NCBI GenBank assembly: GCA_007844125.1
Contig: CM017567.1
Span: 48,629,235 to 48,693,234 of the forward strand
Origin: Sinonovacula constricta
Taxonomy: Eukaryota; Mollusca; Bivalvia; Cardiida; Solecurtidae
Reading direction: 5' to 3'
DNA length: 64,000 nucleotides
Positions within the stretch are counted from its first letter, which is position 1; every line of letters starts with the position of its first letter. The notes under the pieces were generated by a model, which saw nothing but the letters and a program-made list of their open reading frames with translations, was not told where the DNA came from and searched no databases. Position numbers and translations under genes: made by a program. Shown one piece after another: positions 1-19,846 of the stretch.

Positions 1-685
1 CCTACTGCCACATTTGGCTTGCATATGAATACCTTTGTCCTGTTTTTTTTCTTCGGATTTTGGTATATGTTGCAATGCTCATATGACTTTGTCATATATT
101 CTTATTGTTAATCCCACTTTAAATATAACTGAGATATATTGACCTGATAAACTTGTGCACACACGTTTGAACGTTATTTATTTTATGAACCTTATTAAAC
201 ACTCTTTTTCAACTTAAAAAAACTTTAATTACTTAATAAATCGTCGTAAACCTTTTACAAGATAAACTTCTTACAAACACTTTAACAATCTCTACACTTT
301 TTATTCATTTACAAAATCGTGGTAAAACATTTTATAATCTTGACAAACTTCATTCACTAAATAATCTTCCGTGAATAAACTTAATTATTTTTATATATAT
401 TTTATCCACTTGATAAATCTGTGAAAATATATTTTATAAACTCGATAAGCTTTATTCGCTCGATAAACCGTCTTAAAAACACTTACCGTGTGACAAGTAA
501 TGTTACCTCTGTTATATAATTTATATTATTTGTTAACGACTCTCTTATGTAATCCCATTTTAACGCATTTTATGAACATGTCATGACATATTAACTGAAC
601 TGAACCAATATTGATTCAAATTATAAACTTTCTCAAACACACACAAAAAACACTCACGTAAAAAAAGATATTAACTGTTTTTAAT
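1..685. other. 3' flank of the 14-3-3 gene
   Basis: This stretch is AT-rich and I see no coding exon in it. On the minus strand, downstream of the 14-3-3 stop codon, AATAAA hexamers lie at 451-456, 300-305 and 177-182 and could be polyadenylation signals. Short motifs containing 'ataaac' recur between about 140 and 480, but without a clear repeat unit. Confidence 0.5.
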
Positions 686-2573
686 TTAGAAACGATCCTC
701 TTTCCCCGATGGCTTGGTCCATACACGAATATTTTCTCCAAGTAGCGAAATTAGGTTAGCGGCTTCTGAATATTTCTTCTCATCAACTTCTTTGGTTGTT
801 TCCATTTCTTCAACGGCCTCGTCATAGGCTTTCTTAGCTATCGCCAGGGCTTCCTGCCTCTCGTCTTTCATTTCGTGCAGAAACACACTGTAGTTGAGAA
901 TCAATCCAAGCCTGATCGGATGTGTTGCCGCAAGATCGGTCTCCGCATACGCCACCGCACCTGTTAAACGAAACACTGGTAAGTTTGGTTTTCACTTTTT
1001 TCAAAACAATGCACAGACTCATTCAATGTTTTATTGACGACGTATAGCTATAGTTGGTGGAGGATGACCCCCAGTTAAATTACCACGGACGTTCCAAAGG
1101 TCAGCTGGAAGCCAGCCCCAATCCACATCCTCTCCACGTGGATGTTTTAAAACCCACGCGGCGAGGGACTGGGAGTCGACTTTTGGTTACAATTGTAAGT
1201 AAATTCTCTATGAGTTAGAGAAAAAACATTTAAATGTATATTGTGGCGTCGATAGGACTCAAGTGTTGGTCACCCATCCATACACCAGCCACAATGATAG
1301 TTTCTTAACCGCGTAAAGTTAGAACCAGGATTTCGAAAGAAAACACATCTACTGACAATTTGTTAATTTTGAAATGAAAAAAAAAATAAGTTACCTAAGT
1401 GGTGTGTATGTATATTCATACATTCTATACTTTATACACGAAATAATTTGATGAGAAACATAAAAAGCCATCGTCATTTAAGCTCTTGTTAAACAATGCA
1501 ACGTTTTTTACCTTATTACAAGCCGTCAAAAAGCAACAACAAAAATGACCCTGTTATAAACCCATATATTGCTGTCAAACTTCATCAGGTAAGCGAACCG
1601 TTAAAGATTGGCACATATAAGTGCATAGGAGTACTATTATCCCGTTCTGCATTAGTTTTTGTTTTGCTGGTGCAAGCTAGTAATGTGACAGACCCATCCA
1701 TTGGAAGAACAGTAAATTAAGGGGGGGGGGGGGGGGCATTCTAGTTCAGCACATGACTGGTACACCTGCAGCCTGTTTATGCCCTCGTCAGAAGCATTAG
1801 CATAAAGAAAAAAAAGATCATGCGTAATATCAGCAAATTTTGTCAAAGAGATGCATGTTAACGTCATAAACCACGTAATTTAGTATAATTCAAATCCATT
1901 ATTTCATACTTTGATTGACTTATGTGAAATTGTATTGTGTTTGTGTTTTTGAAAACGTTCATGACATTAGTTTTATGGTCGTATAGTAAAGTGATAAAGT
2001 TGATAACATCGTATAGTATATAGTACATTGGATAAAGAAGGGGATACACTTACCGATGTAACTTTTAGCAGCTTCGGCTACGAAGGTCATCGCCTTATCT
2101 TCATCGTCAATCTCCACTTCCGCCAAGTATCGGTAATAGTCGCCTTTCATTTTATGATAATATATATCGTTCTCAGCCTCTTCGACGAATGGTAACAGTT
2201 TATCGTCTAACAGTTGTAAAAGTTCCGTACACACATCTCTCAACTCGTCAGCTACGCTCTCTCGATATTGTCGCGCCATTTCCACACGACGTTCATCCGA
2301 CTGTGCTTCTTCCGCTTTCTTTAACGAGCGCCACGAACTTCGCCGAGCGCCTGCAACGTGTTTGAAAGCAACGGCCAGCATAGTTCTCTCGTGCTTATCA
2401 AGTTTGTCACGTCGTGCCACGTCAAGACCTTCAACTAGTGACGTCATACAGTGCATCATATCCTCGTATCTAGCTATCTGTTCAAAGATTTCTGATTTTG
2501 CCAGCAGCATTTCACGACTTTCAACAATTTCGGTTTTACCTTTGGCTGCTCTAGATCTTCCATTTGATTCCAT
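686..2573 (-). CDS. 14-3-3 family protein, diverged, two coding exons
   Basis: 14-3-3 proteins are dimeric cytoplasmic adaptors that bind phosphoserine/threonine motifs and control kinases, trafficking and apoptosis. Coding exons are 2573-2054 and 960-686; the intron has a gtaagt donor and a ttaacag acceptor and splits a glycine codon, giving 264 residues against a usual 245-255. The phosphopeptide pocket is intact: Lys71 and Arg78 in the GARRSSWR motif, Arg148-Tyr149 in KMKGDYYRY, and Asn196 in THPIRLGLILNYSVF. A roughly 20-residue basic N-terminal extension precedes the first helix, and the linker after SSWR is Lys/Glu-rich and unlike common isoforms. The start is the only ATG before the conserved first helix. 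The gene runs head-to-head with ARF copy a, about 3.3-4.7 kb apart. I am sure of the family; the isoform (epsilon-like or lineage-specific) cannot be decided by eye. Confidence 0.93.
961..2053 (-). other. Intron of the 14-3-3 gene with a G16 tract
   Basis: The intron lies between the two 14-3-3 coding exons. It contains an uninterrupted run of 16 guanines at 1721-1736. Short open frames inside it have no family resemblance and no splice support. Confidence 0.7.
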
Positions 2574-4315
2574 TTTCTTTTCTTGAGAAAAATAGATTGT
2601 TAGTGTATATGTGCGATGTATGTATATTCTCTAATTCCTTGAAAGAACTACACGAACCTATGAAGATGTATTCAAATTTTACTAATTTTCAAACTTGACC
2701 GTTCAAGTACATCTAGATGTATTGTGAAACTTAAGCAATATCTACCGACTACCAACACCACTTGTTAACGTAACTAAACATTAAGTACTTTCTTCCAAAC
2801 GGGATATAATCACTATGGTTTGTTCCGGCTTTCCAGCAGGAAATATAGTTAGAATTTCAGCACAACAAATAGACGTATTTTTTCTACACATCAGAAAGAT
2901 GACCTCTACAGCGTCAACAGGTGTTGGTCTTATTTCTCTTCACAACAGATAGATAACCTTGTACAGCGTCTCTACATTTACGTATTTTCTCTAAACAACA
3001 AATACATGTACCTTGTATGGTGTCAATATATTTACGATCCTTGTTACACAACAAATAGAAAATCTTCTAATGTGTTGTCAGTTTTTTATCACAAACTGTT
3101 TGTGCTTTTAACGCCGACAAAACACCATTCTTACGACACTGGAAAAATCACCATCCATTAAATGTTTGTCTTTGCTACACAAAACTTTATGCGAATGTAT
3201 GATACAAATCACACGACTGCGTTCGATTAAAACCTCATGTTTACTGTTAGTAGTAAATCCAAGTAAATAGAAGGAGTTAGCAAAGTGTTGTGAGCAAAGT
3301 CAAATAAAAGGTGGATAATTTCACCAGGTAGATGAAAAGGCTGCCATTCATTCGATGTAAACCCGATTGCTTTCTTTGCAGAGTACTCAATACCCTGTGG
3401 AAGAGGCGGGTGGAGGGTGGTGGTTGAAATTATTGATTTTTCAGCACAGGAACATTGTGAATCTAAAATTACTCATATATCAAATAGATATCAAAATGTG
3501 TTTTTAAAGGCGTGTTTAATTAAGGTAGAGCTAATGTAATGCCGCACCTTCAATTGAAGAGGATAAAAATTAGGGTTAAAATGTGACAAAACAGACGAAG
3601 AATTGGGAAGATTAAGAAGGAAGCATGTGTTGCTTTATAATGTTATTTTGTACATGAATTTTAATTGTATGATATGTGCTTAATTCGGTAACAAACTCGT
3701 TACCTGGTATAGTCAAAGTCTTAAAAAAAGTAAAAACCGTGTGGTGAAATTATTTTATATTTTGCAGCATCAACCAAAATACATTATAGAACATTTTGGG
3801 CAACCCTGAAATAAATAGTTTGGCTATCAAGAGCTCGGCTATTTTTTTACTAAATGACAATAATCAGAAAAATGGGAAAATCAGTCTTAAACGTTCTGGG
3901 TTTGTAAACAATTAATTACATATTTGGGATATTTTGGGTAAAATCAATCAAGTAACATGTTCGGTTGTTTTGTCGAATGCTATAATTCGTTTCCAAGTGA
4001 TACTAAAATGCGAAACACTTCCCTGAAAGAAGATAAAACATAATATGCTGATTTTGTCAATATTGTCATTTCTAACAAAGAGACACATGAAATACCAATT
4101 TAAGAAGAAAGAAATATGCATAAATTCAAAACTGGTGGAATTTTTTCTAAAAGATTGGCATACATGTCAACATTAAAGTATACAAACAATCAGTTGAAGT
4201 TAATTCTCAAATTATGTATATATTCTTTTACACTTGCTTTATCTTCGTGCAATTTTCTTTATTGTTCAGATAGAGTCGGAGTGTATGTGAGATGTTGTTA
4301 TAATAGTGTTCTTTG
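2574..4315. other. Upstream region of the 14-3-3 gene, no gene seen
   Basis: This is AT-rich sequence upstream of the 14-3-3 start codon. The promoter or leader of that gene should lie here, but I find no convincing TATA box or GC-rich core and no coding exon. Confidence 0.4.
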
Positions 4316-4392
4316 GGTAGTAGTGGTCGTAGAAGTAGTCGTCATCGTCGACGTAGTAGTAGTAGTAGTAGTAGAAGTAGTAGAAGAAGAAA

Positions 4393-4472
<80 letters not shown>

Positions 4473-4505
4473 CTAGTAGTAATAGTAGTAGTGGTGGTGG
4501 TGGTG

Positions 4506-4571
<66 letters not shown>

Positions 4572-4637
4572 ATAGTAGTAGTAGTAGTAGTAGTCGTAGT
4601 CGTAGTAGTAAAAGGAGAAAAAGTTGTCGTAGTTGTA

Positions 4638-4702
<65 letters not shown>

Positions 4703-4764
4703 TGTAGTAGTAGTAGTAGTGGCAGTAGTAGTGGTAGTAGTTATGTGGGTAGTGGTATGGTATG

Positions 4765-4804
<40 letters not shown>

Positions 4805-4818
4805 GAAGAAGAAGAAGA
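4316..4818 (+). repeat. Compound trinucleotide microsatellite (AGT/GTA)n, (GGT)n, (ATT)n, (AAG)n
   Basis: About 500 bp of nearly pure trinucleotide repeat. Long AGT blocks are interrupted by a GGT block near 4491-4516 and by AAA/AAG and CGT variants; an ATT block follows at about 4766-4803 and an AAG block at 4804-4818. All three plus-strand frames and the reverse frames stay open and give poly-Ser, poly-Val or poly-Tyr/Asn peptides, which is a by-product of the repeat and not evidence of a gene. It sits between the divergent 14-3-3 and ARF genes. Confidence 0.97.
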
Positions 4819-5015
4819 ATTATTAATTTCACACCATCTTTGAATATAGAATATTTCCTGTTTACCCTACTTTAATACACATGGATGACGCATTTTAAAC
4901 TTTTTTTCTCACAGCTAATGTTTAAAGTCAAGTCAAGTTATTAATTGATAATTCCAAGACTCAGTAGACAGTTAACAATTTGCATATCGTTCCCGTGTGC
5001 GATTCATGATTATCT

Positions 5016-5093
5016 AAGGGAGAGAACCAGTACTGTTTAGAAGATCGAGATGATGCGATTAGACTTCTAAGCTTGTATTAATTGTCTCCCTTG
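5016..5093. repeat. Short 'aagggaga' inverted-repeat element, copy 1
   Basis: A segment of roughly 78 bp with inverted ends (AAGGGAGA at the left, TCTCCCTT at the right). Its internal sequence resembles the copy about 400 bp downstream, including a shared 'cgaga-t-atgcgatt' core. Short repeats with such ends are common in mollusc genomes. Confidence 0.5.
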
Positions 5094-5427
5094 TATGAAG
5101 ACCGCGACGTCGATTTTTGCAGCTGACGTTGTTGCGTTTTTTTTTTTTTGTTTTTTTTTTTTAATTTGTAAAGAAATTATAATTGTTTTAATTTGACGAT
5201 TTCATAACAACATAAATAAGGGAAATGAATACCCATTTATTCCGCATTGGTTGTCTTGGAAATTATTGTTCTAATGTGTGTGTTTTTTCGTCAGTAATGT
5301 CCAGCTTCGAGCAAAACAATAAAAAGATACTGTCTATATTTATAAGATAGTTTTTTTCCTCTCCTTGTTACATTATTAACACTTGGCGCATCAGCAACGG
5401 TTGCTGAAATGAATAGATTTTTTTGCT

Positions 5428-5503
5428 AAAGGGGAGTAATTCGTGTTAAAATAACCGAGATATTGCGATTTAACTTATATGCTTTAATTAGTTCTCTCCC
5501 TTT
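5428..5503. repeat. Short 'aagggaga' inverted-repeat element, copy 2
   Basis: Second copy of the element at 5016-5093, in the same orientation, with left end aaggggag and right end ctctcccttt. It shares the 'ccgagatattgcgattt'-type core with copy 1. Confidence 0.5.
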
Positions 5504-5859
5504 GACCGTGACTGATAAATTATTTTTAATAAATTGTTGAAGAAAGCCTTTAAGACCTTTATCATTTAAAACTTAGCTGCTATGTTTGCATGGATAATTT
5601 CAAGAAATGCAATCTGCATACATTTAAAAGGAGTCATAATAACGTCAACAGGTTGCGGATTAAAACCAATGTTATCTGTGTGAAATCACTCTAAATTATT
5701 CACATGTAGAATACACTTAAATTAATTGCTTGATATGTTACTCTAATAAAATTTACTCGAAATTTTTACAATAATATTTCTTGTTATCTCATTACCATAC
5801 ATCAAAACTGCTAAATTTACGTTTGACATTGTGCTAATTTCTATTTGACAGCATGACGC

Positions 5860-6066
5860 AGAAGGGATATAGCAATTGCCAATCGAGCCTATCCCTAACC
5901 GGGCTATTGACGTGGCATGTGCAACGAAATTTCTACCACGTCCGCCATTTTGACAAATTGACGCTATTGTGTCAAAGTTTGAAACGGGTATTTGGCAAGA
6001 CCCGCTTTTCAGTATACCATCCGTGATCTAAGCGAAGGGACCAACTTTAGATTTTTACTTTTTTGG
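5860..6066 (+). promoter_or_regulatory. Candidate promoter and untranslated first exon of ARF copy a
   Basis: This stretch is richer in G+C and CpG than its surroundings. It contains a CRE-like tgacgtgg near 5909 and a YY1-like gccattttg near 5943. It ends in a possible 5' splice site, gg|gtatgt, at 6066/6067. ARF coding exon 1 starts with a splice acceptor (tttttttcag at 7244) followed by 23 nt of leader, so an upstream non-coding exon must exist; this is the best candidate I see. No transcript evidence is available from sequence alone. Confidence 0.35.
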
Positions 6067-10030
<3,964 letters not shown>

Positions 10031-10218
10031 ACAATCCATACTGTGTTTAGAGATAATTTATACCAAGGAATGTGTATGTCAGCTGACTTTAGAGTGCTGG
10101 AGTGTTTCACTTTGTAAATTTATTTATGCCAATATATTTTTTTATGATAAGTTCTTTACAAATTTCTGGAAGCATATAATGATTTAACTGAAAAACAAAA
10201 CCATTTTAATAATATTCT

Positions 10219-10224
10219 AATAAA
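10219..10224 (+). terminator. Candidate polyadenylation signal of ARF copy a
   Basis: An AATAAA hexamer about 190 nt after the stop codon. Longer 3' ends are possible, because non-coding homology with copy b continues for kilobases downstream. Confidence 0.4.
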
Positions 10225-12982
10225 ACTCTTCCCGTTAAAATGAAAAGTTTATAGAAATATGTTAGAATACAAATGTGTTAGTTTTCTTTTGTTGTTTTTA
10301 TTTCTTAAAAGGGGCAATCACTTTTTGCATTTTGAAGTTTCTTTTATTAAAAAAATATATAAAAATACAATTTTAAATTTCTTGTGGGAAAATTACCTTT
10401 GCATTTTGGAGTTTCCTTTATAAATAAATACATATAAGAATAAAAAAAAAGTTTGTTTAAGGGTGTTGGGTATTGGAACTCACTGGTGTACACACAATTA
10501 ATGTGCCAGATTTGGGGTGAATAACTGCTAGACGTGTGTTGCTGTTAATAACAAATTTCTATGTACAATTACGCGCAAGCATTTTGTCAACAGTTTTGTT
10601 GAGAAGTATGTGATAAACCCAAATGTGTGGCAGAAAGATGTGATAACATACAGACCAAACAAGATCAAAAAGTTTTCCAAAATTTCCATATTAAGTAGGA
10701 TAAAGTAGTTTATATTTTCTTAATATGCAGTCATCGAAATTAACACACGCCCGTGGCGATTAAAATTATGAGCAGACAAATGAGTTTTATAAAGTTTGTT
10801 GTCCGACTGGCAAGTGTTTTTTTTTTTTTATCTTGAAAGTGAACTCCAAACGAAATTGGTTGGATTTTGCACAAATGGTTCCTCCAATAACAGTAAAATA
10901 ACAAAGACAGAACCTCTACAAAAGACCGTATTTTTGCTTTTTCTGAAACCAAACTTCAAGCTTGTAAAATGTGTTTTGGGTCAGTGAATCTCTAAATGTT
11001 ACATGTAATGGCTTGTAATTATTGGATGTAATTATTGGATGTTAATTTCGAAGACTGAATATGTACTTAAAAATAACTAAGTACAAGATTTCTTACAATA
11101 CATGGTGTTTTCCGACTTGTGTTAGAAATCTTGCCTGTTACTTTGTCCTAATTCAGGAGTTTTTCTACGTAAAACTTGGGGAAAATTAAAATGCTAAAAA
11201 CATCTACTAAATTGTTGCACAGGCACTCACATACACACACACACAAAGTTTGTGAAAAGAACAATGCAATAAGTACAAAGTGTTGATGTAATAAATGTTG
11301 TTGTCATTTAGCAATGTATGTAAAATAGAATTATGTATTATTCTTACTATTGTTATTTAATGTTTCCTCTGAAAAGCCTCATAAGACCTTATGGTTAAAA
11401 AAATCTCAGTTGGGAACTTCCACATTCTGGTCTTGTAGTTTACTGGCAACCTGAATGACTGTAATGATGGTCAATTTTATTCTTACTGTTTTACACAGTG
11501 CTCCATGGCATAACTGTGAGCATTAGATGGCAGGTCTAGTGTGAGAATGTGTGGATTTAAATAAGTTGCTTCTATATATCTTTTTTTTATATATAGTTAT
11601 ATTTACCTTCTTAATGCAAAGTACCTTTCTAGATCTTGAGTATTTCATTTACCTTTTTTGTTTTGAAATTAAAAAAAACAACGCTTATACTTTTACTGCT
11701 AAATGCTTTCATTGCATCTGAGTTTTTGTACTATGTCTTCCTTTTCTAACTCTTCAACAAGCATTCCATATGTGGTGACTTTAGTTTCCAGGCAGGGATG
11801 CACATATTTAGTTAATCTTTAAAGAGCTGCTTTCTTGAAACTGCTTTAGCCCAAGTTATATAAAAAACAACAACTCGTACGTTATCTTTCAGTTGCCTTG
11901 TGGTGTGTCCAATGCATTTCCTCTGTACATTTGTCTGGGGACACCCTTCACCTGTAAGATGTAGTTGTCAGAATTGCCATTATGGCGGTATAATGTATAC
12001 ATCATACTATAGTTGAACTTTAATTAGTGCATATAAGTTAACATTAAAAAGTTCATTTTGTTTATATAAAAAAGCCAAATAGCAATTTTTTGTGTTAACA
12101 AGTCTTATCCAGTTAAAATTGTTGTGAATTATTGTAATGCATTAGTTATGCTAGTTTGTTCATTTCATTCTATCTCTTTTGTTTAAATTTTTGTGTGTTC
12201 ATTTTGTACAAATGCTAATTATATTTGTAACCAAGGTTTTCTTCCAAAGGTTTTTTGTGTCTGCTTGTCTCTAAGTCACATGTACTCAATGCAAGCATCT
12301 TTATTATTTCTCTCTGTAATTATATAGTCTTCAATTTCAGTTTTAATATTGAAAAAAATAAAGTAATAGCAAACTTGAAGTCTCAAGAGCTCACAATGGC
12401 AGACAAATGGTGTTATTGTTTTCTGCAATTTTCTTTTTTTCTTTTTGAACTTAATATTGTTGGTTCTTATATGAATTCAACGAGGCATTACGTACCCACA
12501 CTATTTTTGTTTGAGAATTTTAGGATATTGCAACTACCCTGGTCTGGAACCCTGTGTTCCAGCACATTTCTTTAGTGTCAGTCATAAAAGCTATGGAATT
12601 AAAATACAAATTTAGGGATGTTTCTATTTTTAAGTAAAAAGAAATACCTGATTCTTTATGGAGATGAACATGTTGTCTAAACTAATATTTAACATAGTCC
12701 ATGTCTCATTGCAAGTATGATAAAAACCAAGTGCACTGCGTGATAGTAAGGTTATTGCAGGAGGAAAAAGTGTTTCTTGTAATGATAAAAGAGCCTCATA
12801 TGAGTTAATCATTTTTTTTATCATTACTGTAACACTTTTCTCACTACTTCTGTTTTCACGAAATCCTTTTTATCCCAACTGCTCTTTTAAGTTCATGTGA
12901 AGAAGATGTGAACATTCAACATAAGAATTGTTTTAAAATAAACGTCCAGTACTACTGTCCAAAGGAATATCTTGTTATTTTA
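10225..12982 (+). other. Downstream region of ARF copy a with blocks shared with copy b
   Basis: No coding exon is seen. Around 11625-11655 ('tagatcttgagtattt') and 11725-11795 ('caacaagcattccata') the sequence matches, in the same order, segments downstream of ARF copy b near 20805-20825 and 20960-21020. It also holds a degraded SINE-tail-like stretch near 11930-12000. It may be a very long 3' UTR or duplicated flank. Confidence 0.45.
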
Positions 12983-13469
12983 GCTCACCTGGGCACAGCA
13001 TGATCACATGAGCTTTTCTGAAACCCCTTGGTCCGTCCTCCATTGCAAGGTGTGAAAAACCTGCTTGTGAATACACAAGTGGCTGTTTTTTATCCAATCT
13101 AAACCAGACTTGGTCAGAATTTAACATCTGCAAGAAATCTTGGATGTGGTCGTGACTGGGTCAACTGGGGTCAAAAAGTAAGTCACTTGGTCAAATCTTA
13201 TAGACAACCTTGTGAACTCGCTAGAGGTTGCATTAATGGCCCAATTTCTACCAAACTTGGTCAGAATATTGCCGACATAAAATCTTTGATGAATTTGGAA
13301 CAGGGTCACGTCGCTCAAAAAGTAGGTCACTAGGTCAAATCCTAAAAAATTTATGGGATAACCCTAGAATCCACACTTATGGACCAATCGTCACCAAAGA
13401 TTTCTAAAGTAAATAACATTACATGGCACTGGATAGGAGCCTATTGATAGCCCGAGTCCTCAGGTGAGC
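12983..13469. mobile_element. Non-coding inverted-repeat element with GCTCACCTG termini
   Basis: The element starts with GCTCACCTG (12983-12991) and ends with its exact reverse complement CAGGTGAGC (13461-13469). The interior repeats phrases such as 'aaacttggtcagaat' and 'aagta-gtcac-tggtcaaat' two or three times. Elements with these ends and phrases are abundant in bivalve genomes (recalled, not searched). There is no open reading frame of interest. It separates conserved blocks downstream of ARF copy a, so it probably arrived after the ARF duplication. Confidence 0.75.
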
Positions 13470-13899
13470 CATTAAGGACTGTTGGTGGGTAGACCCAACA
13501 ATAATTTTATGCTATTATGAGGTATTTATCACTGCCATTATTTTTTGTTTTAAAAAGAAAGAATCTGTCTGTTGCCTTACGCTTCTTGACTTACAGTTTG
13601 TTAAAAAAAGCATTTAGGTAAGGTACTTGTTGATCACATCTGATTGAATTGTAGTTAACTAGAATTGTTTACTTCAAATGTTCTTGAACTTAACATCAAG
13701 CTATTTTAAACTTAGTTCAGCTTGATACTGTTCTGTAATTGAATTTACTACCAGACGAGCACTGTTGTACCACAGGTTGAAATATCGTAATATTCAATAA
13801 GATTTTTGTTATAACATGTCAAATGAAATAGTTATAATAATAAATAAACCCATAATTTAATGTAATTCAAGTACGTACAACTGTAAAAATGGATTTTTT

Positions 13900-14005
13900 G
13901 GAAGAATATGTCTGTGAATAGATTTAAAGCACAACATTTGTTTGTAGCTAAGTTGAAATGTATTGTTTTTGAGGCGGTAATAAAATTGTGTATAACAATT
14001 ACTTG
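13900..14005 (+). other. Non-coding block conserved downstream of both ARF copies
   Basis: The stretch with 'tttgtagct' then 'gaggcggtaataaa-ttgtgtata' matches 22165-22235 downstream of copy b ('tatgtagctta', 'gaggaggtaataaattgtgtata'). It lies about 3.9 kb after the stop of copy a and 2.3 kb after the stop of copy b. It could be the end of long 3' UTRs or a shared regulatory element. Confidence 0.55.
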
Positions 14006-14236
14006 TCGTTGAGTTTTTTGTTCTGAGACTTGCTGTCGGATGATGCAAGTAGGGGATTCCTTACATCTCTGACAAAATTTCAGCAGAACTCAACATTCAG
14101 AGACTCATTTAATGTTGCATTTAATAAAACATGAGCAACTCTCCCACAGACCTCATATTATTTATGACTGGCATCACTAAGCCCTTGATGTGTATTTGTT
14201 ACTTACTCTATCAGACCAGTTTACAATCCCATTGAA

Positions 14237-14396
14237 CCTGACCTGGAAGTGCAATCGGTAGAGCGTTGGCTCCATGTACGGGAGTGCCCGAGTTCAATCG
14301 AGAGCCGTGACATATCAAACTCGTAAGAAATGGTAGTGGTATAGCTCCCTTGCTTATGCTCAAGCAAATATAAGGGCAGTTCCACATGGTTGACCT
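14237..14396 (+). mobile_element. SINE family A, copy 1 (3'-truncated)
   Basis: A tRNA-derived head (cctgacctgg, then a box A-like gcaatcggtagagcg and a box B-like gagttcaatcg) is followed by the family body 'aatggtagtggtatagctccct...caagcaaatataagggcagttcc'. It matches the fuller copy at 49760-50066 and stops where the body should continue. Confidence 0.8.
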
Positions 14397-14720
14397 ATTT
14401 ACTATTTTGAGATTGACAAGAAAATATTACTAATACCTCTAGATTTGCTCTCTTACTATTAGGCCCCTCACCCTACAAGTTTACGACCAGATAGGGGAAT
14501 AACAAGCTGTGACATGCAGCCATTTTCTAGGGTCTTCCGTCACCGTTTATCTCAGTGCATCACTACAGTACCCATGAGTGTGTGGCTGTGAAGAGAGTAC
14601 TTCAGTAAACAACACAATTGCACACACATGAACTTCTATCAGAATTAACTCAAAACTGCTGAAATGAACATTTTTTTAAAAGATCTTTTTGTTAATATTT
14701 TGCAGGTAGTGGAACTTTAA

Positions 14721-19846
<5,126 letters not shown>

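Noticed and set aside
1496..1867. Small open frames within the 14-3-3 intron
   Set aside because: They lie inside a well-supported intron, include the G16 tract and have no recognisable family.
4116..4832. Long open frames giving poly-Val, poly-Ser and poly-Tyr/Asn proteins
   Set aside because: They are open only because the DNA is a trinucleotide repeat; all frames on both strands behave alike and there is no domain, splice or start context.
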